A DNA stretch of 64,000 nucleotides from Thereva unica (GCA_949987705.1 OX465283.1:97017813-97081812), one strand, 5' to 3'. Shown: positions 11,214 to 23,629, counted from the stretch's first letter. Numbers and translations are program-made. Notes: generated by a model from the sequence alone, not told the origin.

Positions 11214-11641
11214 CACGAAATTAATTTGAAGACACACTTTTCCCAACTTTGAAGTTCCGTTATGTAAAAACTAAGGATTTCTATGAGTTACCAAAAATAT
11301 CAAAATTTAGGGATTTTTGTGTAGATTCGTCTTCGTTTAAAAAATATTCCGTTTTTTCATGAAATAGAGAAATAGAGGAGTGTCTTTAAATTAATTTCGC
11401 ATAATTTCGCATTTCCAAGGCATAATTTTAGAAGTTTGCTCAAATTTATCGCGAAATTAATTTAAAGACACTCCTCTATTTCTCTATTTCATGAAAAAAC
11501 GGAATATTTTGTAAACGAAGACGAATCTACACAAAAATCCCTAAATTTTGATATTTTTGGTAACTCATAGAAATCCTTAGTTTTTACATAACGGAACTTC
11601 AAAGTTGGGAAAAGGTGTCTTCAAATTAATTTCGTGCACTG
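11210..11641. mobile_element. Foldback MITE with 191-bp arms, TA-flanked
   Basis: Left arm 11210-11400 and right arm 11451-11641 are near-perfect reverse complements around a 50-bp loop. The termini read AGTGCACGAAATTAATTTG and both sides are bordered by TATATA, as expected for a Tc1/mariner-type element that duplicates TA. No coding capacity. Confidence 0.85.
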
Positions 11642-11650
11642 TATATATAT

Positions 11651-11985
11651 AACGTTTTTTATGACTTATTTATTCCCGCCGATTACAGCGCCATCTAAGG
11701 CGAATCACAAAAAATGATAAGAATAAAATCTTCATATTTTTTCATGAAGAATCTAAATCTGCAATAAAAATTAGGGGTTTTCAAGTTAATAATCAAAATG
11801 GCTCTCTACCCCCAAGATTTTGGAGGGGAAGGGATGCAGAATTGAAAACAAAATAAAAACCCCTATTTTTTATTACAGATTTAGATTCTTCATGAAAAAA
11901 TATGAAGATTTTATTCTTATCATTTTTTGTGATTCGCCTTAGATGGCGCTGTAATCGGCGGGAATAAATAAGTCATAACAAACGT
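11651..11985. mobile_element. Palindromic element with GCGCCATCTA arms
   Basis: Arms of about 130 bp (11651-11784 and 11854-11985) are reverse complements and contain TTACAGCGCCATCTAAGGCG. The left edge follows TATATATA. It is non-coding and probably a non-autonomous foldback element. Confidence 0.7.
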
Positions 11986-12277
11986 TTTCCTCCGATTACA
12001 GCGCCATCTATGGCGAATCGTAAAAAATGTTTGGAACAAAATCTTCATATTTTTTTATGAAGATTCCGAATCTGCCAAAAAAATGGGGGGTCCCATTTAA
12101 ATTTCCAAAGTTGCCCCCCACCCCCCAAAGAGGGGGTTGTTTGGGGGGTCCATTCTTGTATGGTCGGATAGAGTTTCAAAAAATATTGAACACGTGTTTT
12201 TTGTTTTTCTATTTCAATCCCAAATTTCAGAGATATTTGGGTGGTACGGGTGGTTTGGAACACCCTGTATATATATA
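11986..12277. repeat. Diverged copy of the GCGCCATCTA repeat ending CACCCTGTATA
   Basis: The first 120 bases repeat the arm of the preceding palindrome with many changes (TTACAGCGCCATCTATGGCG). The right edge reads AACACCCTGTATATATATA, resembling the CAGGGTG terminus of the foldback element at 18769-19379. This is probably a truncated relative joined to the palindrome. Confidence 0.5.
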
Positions 12278-13417
<1,140 letters not shown>

Positions 13418-13514
13418 TAACGGGGGATGGTGAGACTCTACATAGACACTTCTGAGGTTCCCGCACTCAGACCGAGTTTCAGACTCCTACTGAATAAACT
13501 CACCACCCCTTTGT

Positions 13515-13569
13515 GTGACGCTTACCCCGCCCGGAACCGCCGCGAGGCATTACTTCGGGCGGGCGTCAC
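13515..13569 (-). other. Conserved GC-rich hairpin in R1 copy 2 3' UTR
   Basis: Reverse-complement counterpart of the hairpin at 10982-11036, with the same GTGACGC/GCGTCAC base and GC-rich stem. Preservation in both copies supports a functional fold. Confidence 0.5.
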
Positions 13570-13600
13570 CACCATGACCATTTAGGTGTCCCTCTCGTCC

Positions 13601-16600
13601 TTACCCATGGGGGTTGCTACTGCTCTCGGCATTTCTTCGCCTTTCTCTGTTTCTTGTGGCTTCTTCTTGCCTTAACTTTCTGTGAATGGCCTTCAGGGTT
13701 TCTTCCACTTTCTTCCACATTTCCTCGGATCTCATCATATGCTCTACGATGTTTTCCGGCGTTAGTGGCGCCTGGGCCGTTTCTTCTAATTCCGCCCTTT
13801 CCTCGGCGTATCTCGAGCAGGCAAAGAAGACGTGCTCTGCGTCTTCTTCCGTCTCTGGGCATACCGGACACAACGGTGAATCATCGTGGCCGAATCGGTG
13901 GAGGTATTTCCTATACCCCCCATGTCCGCTCAGGAACTGCGTGAGGTCGTAACTTACTTCCCCACGCTCCCTCAAAACCATACTTCCACATTAGGGATAA
14001 GTCTGTGGGTCCAACGACCCTTAACAGACTCGTCCCATTTCCCCTGCCATTCCCTTAAGGACTCACAGCGCGCAATCTGCCGCCGTACCCTTCTTGGCTG
14101 TCCTCTACCATATTCTGGGTCATAGAGACGCATGCCCTCCATCGCCAGAATATCTACGGGAATCATCCCCGCTATCACGCACGCCGCATCGTCGGACGTG
14201 GTCCTGTACGCGCAGCAAGCGCGAAGTGCACTTAGCCTATAGGCACCCCTCCATTTTCTACTGTTTGCAGTCCTGTTTAACGCTGCTGCCCACACTGGCG
14301 CTGCGTATAACAGGACTGAGCTGACCACCCTCCCCAAGAGGAGGCGGCGACTCGGTCTAGGGCCCTCAACATTGGGCAGCATTCTTGCGAGTGCTGCACA
14401 AATCGCAGAAGCTTTGTCTGCCGTGCCCTCCAAGTGCGCTTTGAAATTTAGCCTCCGATCGATCATCACTCCCAGGTACCTTATAGCGGGCTGTGAGTGG
14501 ATGATCTGTTCCCCTACCTTGATCCTCACGGATACTGGCTTTCGCCGTTTGCTGATCAGCACTGCTTCAGTTTTGTGCTCAGCAAGCTTCAACCCAGCGC
14601 GTTCAAGCCACGCTTTTATTTCCCAGATCGCTTCGTTCGCATACAGTTCGATGTCATCTGGGTGTTTTCCTTCGACAACTACCCCGATATCATCTGCGAA
14701 CCCGATCGCCACTGCTTCCTTTGGAAGACGAAGCCCCAACACATCATTGTACATTGCGATCCATAGGAGAGGGCCCAGGACGGAACCTTGCGGGACACCG
14801 CATGTTGTCCCGAACACTTTAGGACCATCATCCGAATCACAATGAAGCGACCTACCCTGGAGGTAGTCGGCCACTACACGCACTAGGTACTTTGGTGTGC
14901 CTAGCTTGATCAACGCTTCAACTATTTTGCTCCACCTCGCTGAGTTGAAAGCATTTTTAACGTCGAGGGTTATCAATGCGCAGCAGTGATTTTTCTCTAT
15001 GGCGGCTCTTGCTATGCCCACCACCATATTGATTGCATCAGTAGTCGTCCTTGCCTTTCTGAAGCCGAATTGCTTGTCTGACAGGCCACCTACCCTTTCG
15101 ACGCTAGGGAGAATCCTGTTACAGATCACCCGCTCGAAAAGTTTGCTTATGCAACTAAGGAGGCATATCGGTCTGTAGGACGATGGGTCCCCTAAAGGCT
15201 TGTTCGGCTTCGGTAGGAGCACGAGTTTCTGCTGTTTCCATCGCTCCGGGAAGATCCCCTCTCTCAGGCACGCTGTGAAGACTTCAGCGAACCTGTCTGG
15301 CGCTATTGAAGCTGCTAGCTTCGCCGCTTTATTTGGTATGCCATCCATGCCAGGGGCTTTGTTGATGGCTACCTTTTTTGCAGCCTCCAGAATCTCATCT
15401 GCGGTCACCGCAGGTACCTCTTCTGGGTCCACCTGAAGGGTGGGTAGTTCGACGGGGCGTACGTTCTGTGGAAACAGGACGTACACAATGCTCTGGAGCA
15501 GCGCGGGGCAGGTGATCGGCGGAGAGCGTTTGCCCTTGACCGCTGACATAACCATTTTATAGGCTCCACCCCAGGGGTCCGAGTCTGCTTCTCTGCACAA
15601 TCTTTTGAAGTGCTCGGATTTACTTCTAGCGATGGCCTTGTTCAGCCTTTTCCTCGCTTCCTTATATCTCTGAAGGAGTTCATCGAAATCAGGACGGTTC
15701 CGATTTCTCTGAGTTCTCCTTCTCGCTTTCAGGCAGGCCCTTCGGCAATCGTCGATCTCGGCGTTCCACCAGAAGTTTGGTGGGTGTTGCCGATTGCCGG
15801 CGCGCCGAGGCATGGATGCATCACATGCCCGTTTTAATGAATCTACGATTTGCTCTGCCCCTTCCCTGGCACCCCCTGCCGACCTCGCATCATGCAGGAA
15901 TACTTCCTCGAACACCTCTGTGTCGAGTTTATTTACGGCCCATCCTCTATTCATTCCATAGATAGGATTCCTTTTTCCTATACCCTGGCCAATCTCGAAG
16001 ATGATGGCTAGGTGGTCGCTGTGCGTGTACAAATCGCTCACCCGCCATTGTAGGTCCTTTGCCACTGAATCACTCACGTAAGTGATGTCGATTACAGACG
16101 ATCTCCCACCCCTTTGGAAGGTGTTTTCGCCTCCGGTGTTGACCAACGCCACATTTAGTCGCGAGAATACTTCTAGGAGTATGCGCCCTCTTGCATTCGT
16201 TTGTCGACTGCCCCATTCGACAGCCCAAGCATTGAAATCACCCGCTAATATTATCGGGTGATGGCGACTCGCATCGGCGGCTAACCTTTCCAACATCGAC
16301 TCGTACTCATCTAGTGTCAGGCTTGGCGCCGCATAGCAGCTGTAGACGTGTATTCCGCCTACTTTTGCCCGCGTGAAGCCATTCTCTGGGCTTCTCATGG
16401 TATCTTCCATGGCTCGGCTCCCGCACGTCCATATCGCTGACGTGCCGCTGCTATCATTTATCCAGACGCCGCTGTGCAGGTTTCTATACTGCTCGCAGAC
16501 GATTGCGACGTCGATTTTCTCCTCATAAACTGTCTGTGCCAGTAGATCTTGTGCCGCTTGACAGTGGTTCAGGTTAATCTGTAGGAACCTTATCTTCGCC

Positions 16601-16632
16601 TGCTTTTTAGAGCCTCCTTGTACGCCGGACAT
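13601..16632 (-). pseudogene. R1-clade ORF2, single frameshift near the C-terminus
   Basis: The endonuclease-RT protein starts at 16632 (MSGVQGGSKKQAKIRF) and is open to about 13980, where a one-base deletion relative to copy 1 shifts the frame; the remaining C-terminal part, including the CPVCPETEEDAEH knuckle, continues in the other frame to 13601. Endonuclease motifs GDFNAW and SDH are intact, as is the RT catalytic FADD (complement of 14689-14700). There is no stop in the endonuclease N-terminus, unlike copy 1. The start overlaps the end of ORF1 by 43 bases in the -1 frame. Confidence 0.9.
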
Positions 16633-18164
16633 CTACTACCTCCGGTCACGTGCCCACTATCCCTGCCCTCTACCTCCCTACAAATTAGGCATTTGGCAGC
16701 TTGGTCACACTCCTTTACCTTGTGACCCTCTTTCCCGCAGCCTCGACACAGCCTTCCTCTATCCTGGCTGCTGCTGCAGTTTTTCGCTATGTGGCCGAAC
16801 TTCATACATTTGAAGCACGGTTTTAGCGATACCCGCTCCCGCATTCGGCATACAACCCAGCCGACCCGAATCTTACCTGCTGCGATAGCCTTCTTCGCAG
16901 CTTCAACAGGCAGGCTTATTAACGCCGTCTGTGTGCCCCCCCACGACTCTCTTAGCCTGAGGACATCCTTTTCTTCGACCGTCAGACCTAGCTGGGTCCT
17001 CAGTGCTTCGCAGACCTCTTCCTTGTTTGTGATCTCATCCAAGTCTCTGCACTCGATCACCACCGTATTTGTGCTGGCTCTCACCTCAGCCACCCCGCTT
17101 ATCGATGCTTTTACCTTCTGCTCTAAGTCCCCGGTCTTAGCATCTCCCCTCTTGAGTTCAAGCAGGAGATCGCCCTTTTGCGTTCTCCTGACCCTTTTTA
17201 CGCTACTTCCGACCTCTGCGAGGGAGGAATCTGTCCTCACCTTGCGAAGGATCTCCGCGTAAGTCGCTTCCCCTTTGGTCGTGATGATGATGGCATCCGA
17301 CCTGGTCTTTTGCTTCAGCTTGCTTCCCTCTTTCAACCTTCTTTTCTTCAGTTTCCTCTTTTTTCGCTCCACCGTCGTCCAGGCAGAGCCTTCCGGGTTC
17401 CTGCTCTCGTTTTCGATGGGGCGTGCCGCCTGCAGTGGGGCTGGCTCGGCCACTGCTTCGGGAGTCTTTCCCTTTTCCCTCTTGGGGGTGTGCTGCTGTA
17501 GCTGCACCTCCTCATTGAGCTCTCTACGGCGCTTGCGCGGCCGCGGCTCTTTGCTCTTCTCTTGGGGCCGTTTCTCTCCAGCATCCCCGGTTGAACGGCC
17601 CTCTTTATGTTGCGGCAATTCTTCTGTTTGTGCCGATGAATCCACCAGCTCTTTCGCCCTCTGCTGGGTCATTTTTTCCTCCTTCGCTTTGAGGTAGGTT
17701 GACCTAACCCACCTAATCTTCTCTTTTATGGCGAGCTCGACGTTTTTCTTAGCGTCGACGTATTCCATGAGGTCTTTTATCATATCCCCTAATTTCTCAA
17801 AAGGGGATGATTGAGCCTCCTCCGCTGTGGTCGCCGGAGTACTCACCCTCACTTCACCATTTTTCACTGACCCAGGGTCCTTGATGCACTTTAATGGCGG
17901 TGTTCTAGCCGTTTTGTTGCTCCTAGGAACGGGATTTGGGTTTCCTTCTTGAGCAGCCGCACTTTGTTGCTCAGAACCGGGATGCTCCTGGTCCTTAGCA
18001 CTCTTTGGTGGTGGTGTTCGCACCGTCTTTCTGCTCCTTTGGATGGAATTTCCATCCTCCGGAGTCGCCCTTTGTTGGGCTATAAAAGCCCTAGCTGTAT
18101 TTGGAGCTTTGGGAGGTGCTCCAGCCTCATTGGTTTTTTTTGAATTCTCTATTTTGAATCCCAC
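16590..18164 (-). CDS. R1-clade ORF1 (gag-like protein), intact
   Basis: A complete 524-residue frame from MGFKIENSKKTNEAG to the stop at 16590. Residues 1-300 are hydrophilic with Pro-rich and Lys/Arg-rich stretches (RKRRRELNEE, ERKKRKLKKR). From about residue 300 comes the conserved core, followed by three zinc knuckles (CFKCMKFGHIAKNC, CRGCGKEGHKVKEC, then a looser CxxC...H...C). It would coat the element RNA and help deliver it to target DNA. It is the only undamaged long retrotransposon frame I see in the window. The start is the first ATG after a 5' UTR and agrees with where similarity to copy 1 resumes. Confidence 0.88.
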   Translation of the reverse strand: MGFKIENSKKTNEAGAPPKAPNTARAFIAQQRATPEDGNSIQRSRKTVRTPPPKSAKDQEHPGSEQQSAAAQEGNPNPVPRSNKTARTPPLKCIKDPGSVKNGEVRVSTPATTAEEAQSSPFEKLGDMIKDLMEYVDAKKNVELAIKEKIRWVRSTYLKAKEEKMTQQRAKELVDSSAQTEELPQHKEGRSTGDAGEKRPQEKSKEPRPRKRRRELNEEVQLQQHTPKREKGKTPEAVAEPAPLQAARPIENESRNPEGSAWTTVERKKRKLKKRRLKEGSKLKQKTRSDAIIITTKGEATYAEILRKVRTDSSLAEVGSSVKRVRRTQKGDLLLELKRGDAKTGDLEQKVKASISGVAEVRASTNTVVIECRDLDEITNKEEVCEALRTQLGLTVEEKDVLRLRESWGGTQTALISLPVEAAKKAIAAGKIRVGWVVCRMRERVSLKPCFKCMKFGHIAKNCSSSQDRGRLCRGCGKEGHKVKECDQAAKCLICREVEGRDSGHVTGGSRCPAYKEALKSRRR

Positions 18165-18394
18165 GAGTTGCGCAAGAAAGGACAGTCACCCATGGCAGAG
18201 CTCCGCATTACCACGGGAAGGCTACATTGAAACCGAAGGTCGCCTGGTATTCGGAGTCCATCGTTAGCGGTACACTGACGCAGTACCATACATCCCCTCA
18301 GCACGATAGTTTCCACCTTGGGATTTCGTGTATCTATCTTAGTTAGCCACAAGCCTAAGCCTCACCACCGCGACAAGGTGTAGATACAAGGTGA

Positions 18395-18395
<1 letters not shown>
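18165..18395 (-). other. 5' UTR of R1 copy 2
   Basis: About 230 bases between the (TA)n tract and the ORF1 start. The minus strand starts CCTCACCTTGTATCTACACC. R1-clade elements usually carry an internal promoter here; no motif was identified by eye. Confidence 0.5.

Positions 18396-18464
<69 letters not shown>
18396..18464. repeat. (TA)n microsatellite, 69 bp
   Basis: Uninterrupted TA repeat at the 5' boundary of R1 copy 2. Confidence 0.95.
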
Positions 18465-18466
<2 letters not shown>

Positions 18467-18709
18467 TCGCTTATCCAGAATAGTGTCGCAACTCAAAAAC
18501 AATGAATTTTACAGGGGAGCCATTTGAAAATTTTTAGTTTCATACAAGCCCATGTTATGATCTTGGATTCCAGCGGGTTTCCAGCGGTCATTTTTAGAAG
18601 TATTAATATGGATTTTTGCTACATAAAAATATGCATATTTAGCTATACATTCTTAAAATAAACTCGAAATTGGAAATTTTTGAGTTGTACCACTATTCTG
18701 GATAAGCGA

Positions 18710-18711
<2 letters not shown>
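18465..18711. mobile_element. MITE with 37-bp terminal inverted repeats in (TA)n
   Basis: The termini CGTCGCTTATCCAGAATAGT and their reverse complement at 18675-18711 enclose 247 bp of non-coding DNA, flanked on both sides by TA repeat. This fits a Tc1/mariner-type MITE. Confidence 0.8.

Positions 18712-18768
<57 letters not shown>
18712..18768. repeat. (TA)n microsatellite, 57 bp
   Basis: Pure TA repeat separating two MITEs. Confidence 0.95.
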
Positions 18769-18771
<3 letters not shown>

Positions 18772-19379
18772 GGTGTCCCACATAAACTTACAAAGCGGCC
18801 GGCTGTGCATAGGTCTTGGATAGACGAACAAAAAATCGTATGGGTGGGGGGTGGAAATCGTAACGGTTTAGCCGCTAGGGCGTTTTGAAGTTTTTTTGCT
18901 ACAGTTTTACATATCACCCTGTATTTTTGTAACCGTATAACCTATAATATCCTCCACCTATCTACAACGGTAAAAACAATGGTCCTATCTTACCAACTTT
19001 TGGAGTTATGAATCGCCAAAGTCAAAATTTTGTTATTTTTTCACTAAAATTTCAACTAAAACCACCTTTTTCTCCAAAAAATACGTGATAAACCAATATT
19101 TTTTTTTTAAAAAATGGAAAGTTTGGACAATTTCCTATGAATAATGTATTATAACTTTTACGCTCACAATTCTGCGTGCACTGGTACCAAAACCATGAAA
19201 ATAGGTTATACGGTTACAAAAATACAGGGTGATATGTAAAACTGTAGCAAAAAACTTCAAAACGCCCTAGCGGCTAAACCGTTACGATTTCCCCCCCCCC
19301 CCACCCATACGATTTTTTGTTCGTCTATCCAAGACCTATCCACAGCCGGCCGCTTTGTAAGTTTATGTGGGACACCCTG
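18769..19379. mobile_element. Foldback element with CAGGGTGTCCC termini
   Basis: Arms of about 180 bp (18769-18948 and 19202-19379) are reverse complements and begin CAGGGTGTCCCACATAAAC. TA flanks both ends. The interior is AT-rich and non-coding. The arm itself contains a second internal CACCCTGTA motif (near 18917). Confidence 0.85.
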
Positions 19380-19429
19380 TATATATCCCAAGCATTTTTT
19401 TCTATCATTTATTTTTACTCCGGAAACTT

Positions 19430-19845
19430 TGATTGAAATAGTCATTAAGCCGTCTCTTTCAGCCAGAAATATTCGCGGCAGTGCGGCAAGAATTCGAAGA
19501 TTGGTTATTCCATTGTTTGAGCGTCAATGGCTAACATTTTGAGCACCTTCTATCTTAGAAAATTAATAAATAAAAGTTGTTTAATATCCAAAAGATGTTT
19601 ATTTTCATGCCAGGAATCTGAAAATAGGGGCTGCCATTTGAGAAAAAAGCTACCCCCACCCCAGGTCAGGGGGTGGAAGAGAGGGGGTGCGCACTATACC
19701 CAATCGATGTCCCCCTCCATATCACACATCTTTTGTATCAGAGGTTTCCCTCTGTCACCCCTAATTTGTTCAAGAATTACGTGTCAAGTTTTAAAAAAAA
19801 TCCGTGTCAAGTTTTAAAAAAACACACCCGGTATATATTATATAT
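19430..19845 (+). pseudogene. Transposase C-terminus relic with right terminal repeat
   Basis: The plus strand at about 19460-19552 reads QPEIFAAVRQEFEDWLFHCL, then SVNG, a stop, and HFEHLL, resembling the C-terminal end of IS630/Tc1-mariner-type transposases that finish in GGHFEHLL. A tail with repeated CGTGTCAAGTTTTAAAAAA follows, ending ACACACCCGGTATATA, a possible terminal inverted repeat next to TA. The rest of the element is missing on the left. Confidence 0.5.
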
Positions 19846-19989
19846 ATAAATACATATATGTCATCAAGAGAAGTGACATTTTAGGGTTTGACGAACGTTC
19901 GTTAAGTTTGTTCACCTATTTACGTGGGTGCAAGAAATTATGAAGCAATCACAAATGAATATTAAATAAAGTGAATTTCGAGTCATTCA

Positions 19990-20410
19990 TTTCTTCGTGA
20001 TTATAGGGATGCACTGTCAAAATGTCAGCCCTATAGCTTTAGCGGTTTGGATAAACCTCATTTCACCCCCTTAGGGGATGCATTTAGAAAAATCGCTTTT
20101 TAGTGGATGTCCACGTCATTATAAGGATGTACTGTCAAAATTTCAGCCCTATAGCTCCAGCGGTTTGGGTAAACCCCATTTCACCCCCTTAGGAGATGAA
20201 TTTCGAAAAATCGCCTTATAGTGGATGTCCACGCCATTATAGGGATGCACTGTCAAAATTTCAGCCCTATAGCCTTAGCGGTTTGGATAAACCCCATTTC
20301 ACCACCTTAGGGGATGAATTTCGAAAAATCGCTTCATTGTGGATGTCCATATCATTATAGGAATGCACTGTCAAAATTTCAGCCGTTTAGCTCTAGCGGT
20401 TTAGGTGGTG
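19990..20410. repeat. Tandem repeat, about 118-bp unit, 3.5 copies
   Basis: Units share GCACTGTCAAAATTTCAGCC, TAGCGGTTTGG and ATTTCACCCCCTTAGGGG, with copies offset by 118 bases (unit marker GTGGATGTCCA at 20103, 20221 and 20339). It lies inside the Helitron-like element proposed next. Confidence 0.85.
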
Positions 20411-20661
20411 CGTTGTCTGTCAGTCAGTTACTTTTTATACAATAGAAAAAAAGTAAAGAAAAAAATCCCCTTACAACTTATTGAACCCCATTTCACCCCC
20501 TTCAACCCTTTTTTATCCATAAAAAGTAGCCTATGTCCGTCTCCAAGGTATAAACTATGTCTGTAGCAAATTTCATCAAAATCGGTCCAGTGGCTTAGGC
20601 GTGAAAGCATAACAGACAGACAGACAGAGTTACTTTCGCATTTATAATATTAGTAAGGATA
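20411..20661 (-). mobile_element. Helitron-like 5' terminus (minus strand)
   Basis: On the minus strand the segment begins TCCTTACTAATATTATAAAT preceded by A, then a run of GTCT repeats and CCGATTTTGATGAAATTTG. This arrangement is familiar from insect non-autonomous Helitrons that start with TC after A, but I saw no matching CTAG end, so the family is uncertain. The adjacent tandem array would be part of it. Confidence 0.4.
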
Positions 20662-21598
20662 TTGAATGGAGAAAGTTGATAAAATAAATTCAATTTTAGA
20701 AATGCTTAGCTGGCCGCATAAACATGGGCCGCACGCATAAGCGTGTTACTCATCCCTGGTCTAAAACATCTTTCTTTGAGGTTTAGAGTTGACATCGTTG
20801 AAAAGTTTTTCGGCAGAATCTCTTGGCGATCTATTAGGTGTAATCAGCCCCAGTTCCAACTGCCACTATCACCTGCATGTCAGAAACAGCAATATTTTGT
20901 AATGAGTTTTTCAAATTATTTTATTTGTGGGTGCACGTAACTTTTTTACTTACTCACTTAATTCTTACTTCTTATCAAAAAAACTTTTTCTTTTTAAAAC
21001 TATCCTCTCGCGATACCCGCATGGTTTTATGACCGCTTAACAACAAGTCTTTCCTATCCAATTGATTTTGTTACGGCGTTTGTGTATCTAGCTAACCGTT
21101 AATCCCTGTTAACTTTTAAGCTAAGGGTCGATTGCGACCTAGAATTCGTGCGCCACATATGTACCTAAAAGGCACATATTTCGGGTTTGTTGGTTTTCAA
21201 AGTATGCTCTTCAGACTGTGCGCAAACAAATGTATCATGTGCTGTACCGCCATAACTTGTATTAATTGCACGGATCCGCATTTTGGGATCACAGATCTGC
21301 AACATGATAATTCATTAATTATTACTGCAACTAAACATTTACCGAGTTTATAGCAGAAAAATTAAATCGACTTAACTCAAAATTACGCCAAAATTTCAAA
21401 TTAGCGTATAAACGGGTAGAAATACGTTCTTATAACTATGGCTTAAACCGAAAAAGCCGGTTTATAGGGTAAACAATTTTGGATGATCCATAATTCGAAT
21501 TATTTTTGGAGTAGCTATAAACTAGGTAATTGGTAGATAGCGTTCAAACTGTGTTTCTGTTTCCTGTTAAGATAAATGTGGCTTTAATAAGTGCAAAA
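20662..21598. other. Unassigned 0.9 kb
   Basis: AT-rich sequence without a recognised gene. Open frames near 20743-20940 and 21132-21353 have no family motif that I can name. Confidence 0.4.
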
Positions 21599-21599
21599 T

Positions 21600-22059
21600 T
21601 TTTTTTTTATTTGACACACTAGAGACTTAGGGAAGGCCCCTTTGTACTGTCGACCATGTATTTATTTTTGAAATGTCGAACAGCAGCTCTAGTCGGAAGA
21701 TAGAGAGAGAAGTGAAGGAAAGAACTGTCACAACCTAGATGCGGTATTTTTATTTCACCTACTCCCAACCATTTCGCGACTCTGACATCGGGGCATCGAG
21801 AACAACTCGCTGGATTGTTATGCCTCCTGAAACGAGTTGAATCTCATCAACCAACCGATGACATGCGCTTGGGTGGAGCGGGGAAGACAACTAGTGAAGG
21901 CTATGACAGGAGGAATCAGGAATGCAAAGAGGGAAGAAGAAAGAAGGAAAGTTATGTAGGCGGGAAATTGGGAAAGGCTAGGACCGTGGCACCGCCGGGA
22001 ATCGAACCCGGGACCTCTGGGGATAGTAGTCAGGCGCCTTACCCCTAGACTACCGAGGC
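21600..22059 (-). mobile_element. tRNA-derived SINE, copy 1
   Basis: On the minus strand the element begins with a tRNA-like head (GCCTCGGTAGTCTAGGGG) containing an A box near 22042-22052 and a perfect B box GGTTCGATTCC (complement of 21998-22008), continues into an unrelated body, and ends in a poly-A tail (T-run 21599-21608). A CAAAAT direct repeat at 21594-21599 and 22060-22065 is a candidate target duplication. A second copy lies at 46075-46548. Transcription would be by RNA polymerase III; mobilisation would depend on a LINE. Confidence 0.82.
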
Positions 22060-22099
22060 CAAAATGTGTACCGTCTATGCAACCTATAACTAAATTATT

Positions 22100-22390
22100 G
22101 TTTAATATAATGTAAAATGCTGTCTACTAAAACATACCTCCAAGGATACGATATTACTCGAAAAGCCACAGCTTAACTTCTTTCAGCTTGTCTTCTTTTG
22201 GAAATTTAATCCACAAAGAACATAATTTATTTTCCATGGCAAGAAGTACTTCATTCACACACTGTGAAATGACGCTTTTTGCTATGGGACATATAAAATT
22301 GCTGCCTATCGTGCTTTGGTACCCTCCTGAACTTAAAAGCATTAAAGTTGCTGCTAGCCTTTGCACTGGAGGAATAAACGTCCTGTAAAG
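22100..22390 (-). pseudogene. PIF/Harbinger (HARBI1-like) transposase relic
   Basis: The minus strand encodes LAATLMLLSSGGYQSTIG, then a segment with SQCVNEVLLAME and WIKFP, matching the helical region of HARBI1-like transposases that precedes the catalytic domain. Downstream the frame reads KLWLFE, a stop, then YRILGG followed by GTATGT, which could be an old splice donor. No catalytic residues are seen. Confidence 0.55.
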
Positions 22391-22668
22391 AGGGTTTAAG
22401 GACGATAGTTTAACGTGACAACGTCATGAGAAAACATTGATGAAATGATTGCATACTTTTATGAATAAAATTGAATCATTTATATTAAATTATCATTATT
22501 TTGTATGGATACAAAAAGAAGTGAAATGAAATATTCATTTTGATTGATAAATTAGCTTTTATTTGCACTAATGAATTCAAATATGTTTATTACTTTAATG
22601 AACAGATTATTTACAAGTAACAATGTGTAGTAACAAATTCATTTACAGCTTTTATACATGTCTGATAT
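22391..22668. other. Unassigned AT-rich spacer
   Basis: No coding or structural signal recognised between the Harbinger relic and the Helentron endonuclease. Confidence 0.4.
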
Positions 22669-23095
22669 TTAACTTCTTGCAATCTGTGTTATTCTGTTAA
22701 GGATAGGTCGATGATAGGAAAAGTATGAAATGAATGGGAGTGTTTCAAGTGTAATGTGCCTTGAAAAAGTCAAATCGAGGGTTGTTCCTCTCAGCGTTGT
22801 TGACTTAGTAACATCTGATGTGCATTTGAGATTGTACATATCCTTCATGAATTTGAGGAATGTATCATCATTTTTCACGTTTGTGTTGAAGTCGCCACAA
22901 AGAAGAATTGGTACATTGGTATCAACTTGCATACTCGGATGCACTGCCTGTTATGCACGCACGGAAAGACAATTTTAAACGTTGTATCAGCAGTGAAGCA
23001 TGTAATTTCAGCCAAGCAGACCTCGCCTGTGTTTCTGATGAGACGAGTTGTGTCCGACAAATCAACGTGGAGAACTTTGGCCGTGGATGTTGATG
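22669..23095 (-). pseudogene. Helentron endonuclease domain, C-terminal part
   Basis: The minus strand carries an AP-endonuclease-like C-terminus: LLCGDFNTNV, a TTLRGTTLDLTFSR block and SYFSYHRPIL. These are the second half of the endonuclease fused to the helicase in Helentron-type Helitrons; its first half is at 23096-23420. The join near 22950-23095 is broken by a frameshift or small deletion. Confidence 0.7.
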
Positions 23096-23629
23096 TTATT
23101 TTCGATAGATTGCCACTCCGCCAGCTGCGTTTGTATCAGAATCCGATCGATTATTCTGCCTGGTTATACATTCATAATTATTGATTGGAACTGGATCAAA
23201 ATTGTCACGCATCCACGTTTCAGTCAATACCAAATAATCCGATCTTGGTATCACGGGATCCGTTTCAATATCGGCGAAGTGCGCAGACAAACTCTGAACA
23301 TTAAGGTTTGTCACTACAGTTTGCCCAGCGTTGTTACCGTCATCACAAAATTTCACTGCTTTCGAAGTGATTGTTTGAAGGGCGTGTCCACAGCGTCGAA
23401 TGTATTCGTTACGGACATCTCGCGTAGTCTGTGAGTCGTTCCCATCCCGTCCGTGTTTGAAGATAAAAGGCGCATCTTTTTCCGTACACCAACTGTTGTG
23501 GTTGCTCTGAGGAGTATTTATAAACAATAACAGTAAACGTCCCACCTTGCGACTTGTGAATGGTAATAGCACAAGCAGGAACGCAAGGAAACTGTTTTCG
23601 TTTGCATTTCACAGTTTTCGTCAGTGTAA
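23096..23629 (-). pseudogene. Helentron Pif1 helicase C-terminus fused to endonuclease N-terminus
   Basis: From 23629 downward the minus strand encodes the Pif1-type helicase end ([20 protein letters not shown], the domain-VI-like region of Helitron helicases), then FIFKHGRDGND and a linker, then the start of an AP-like endonuclease with LNVQSLSAHFADIE and LVLTETWM. Compared with the duplicate at 28489-28730 it lacks about 49 bases before the GRDGND segment. The helicase is cut at 23629 by a Helitron insertion. A fused endonuclease is a mark of Helentrons rather than canonical Helitrons. Confidence 0.75.

Noticed and set aside
21985..22059. tRNA gene on the minus strand
   Set aside because: The tRNA-like sequence is the head of a SINE: it has a long body, a poly-A tail and a second copy at 46.5 kb.
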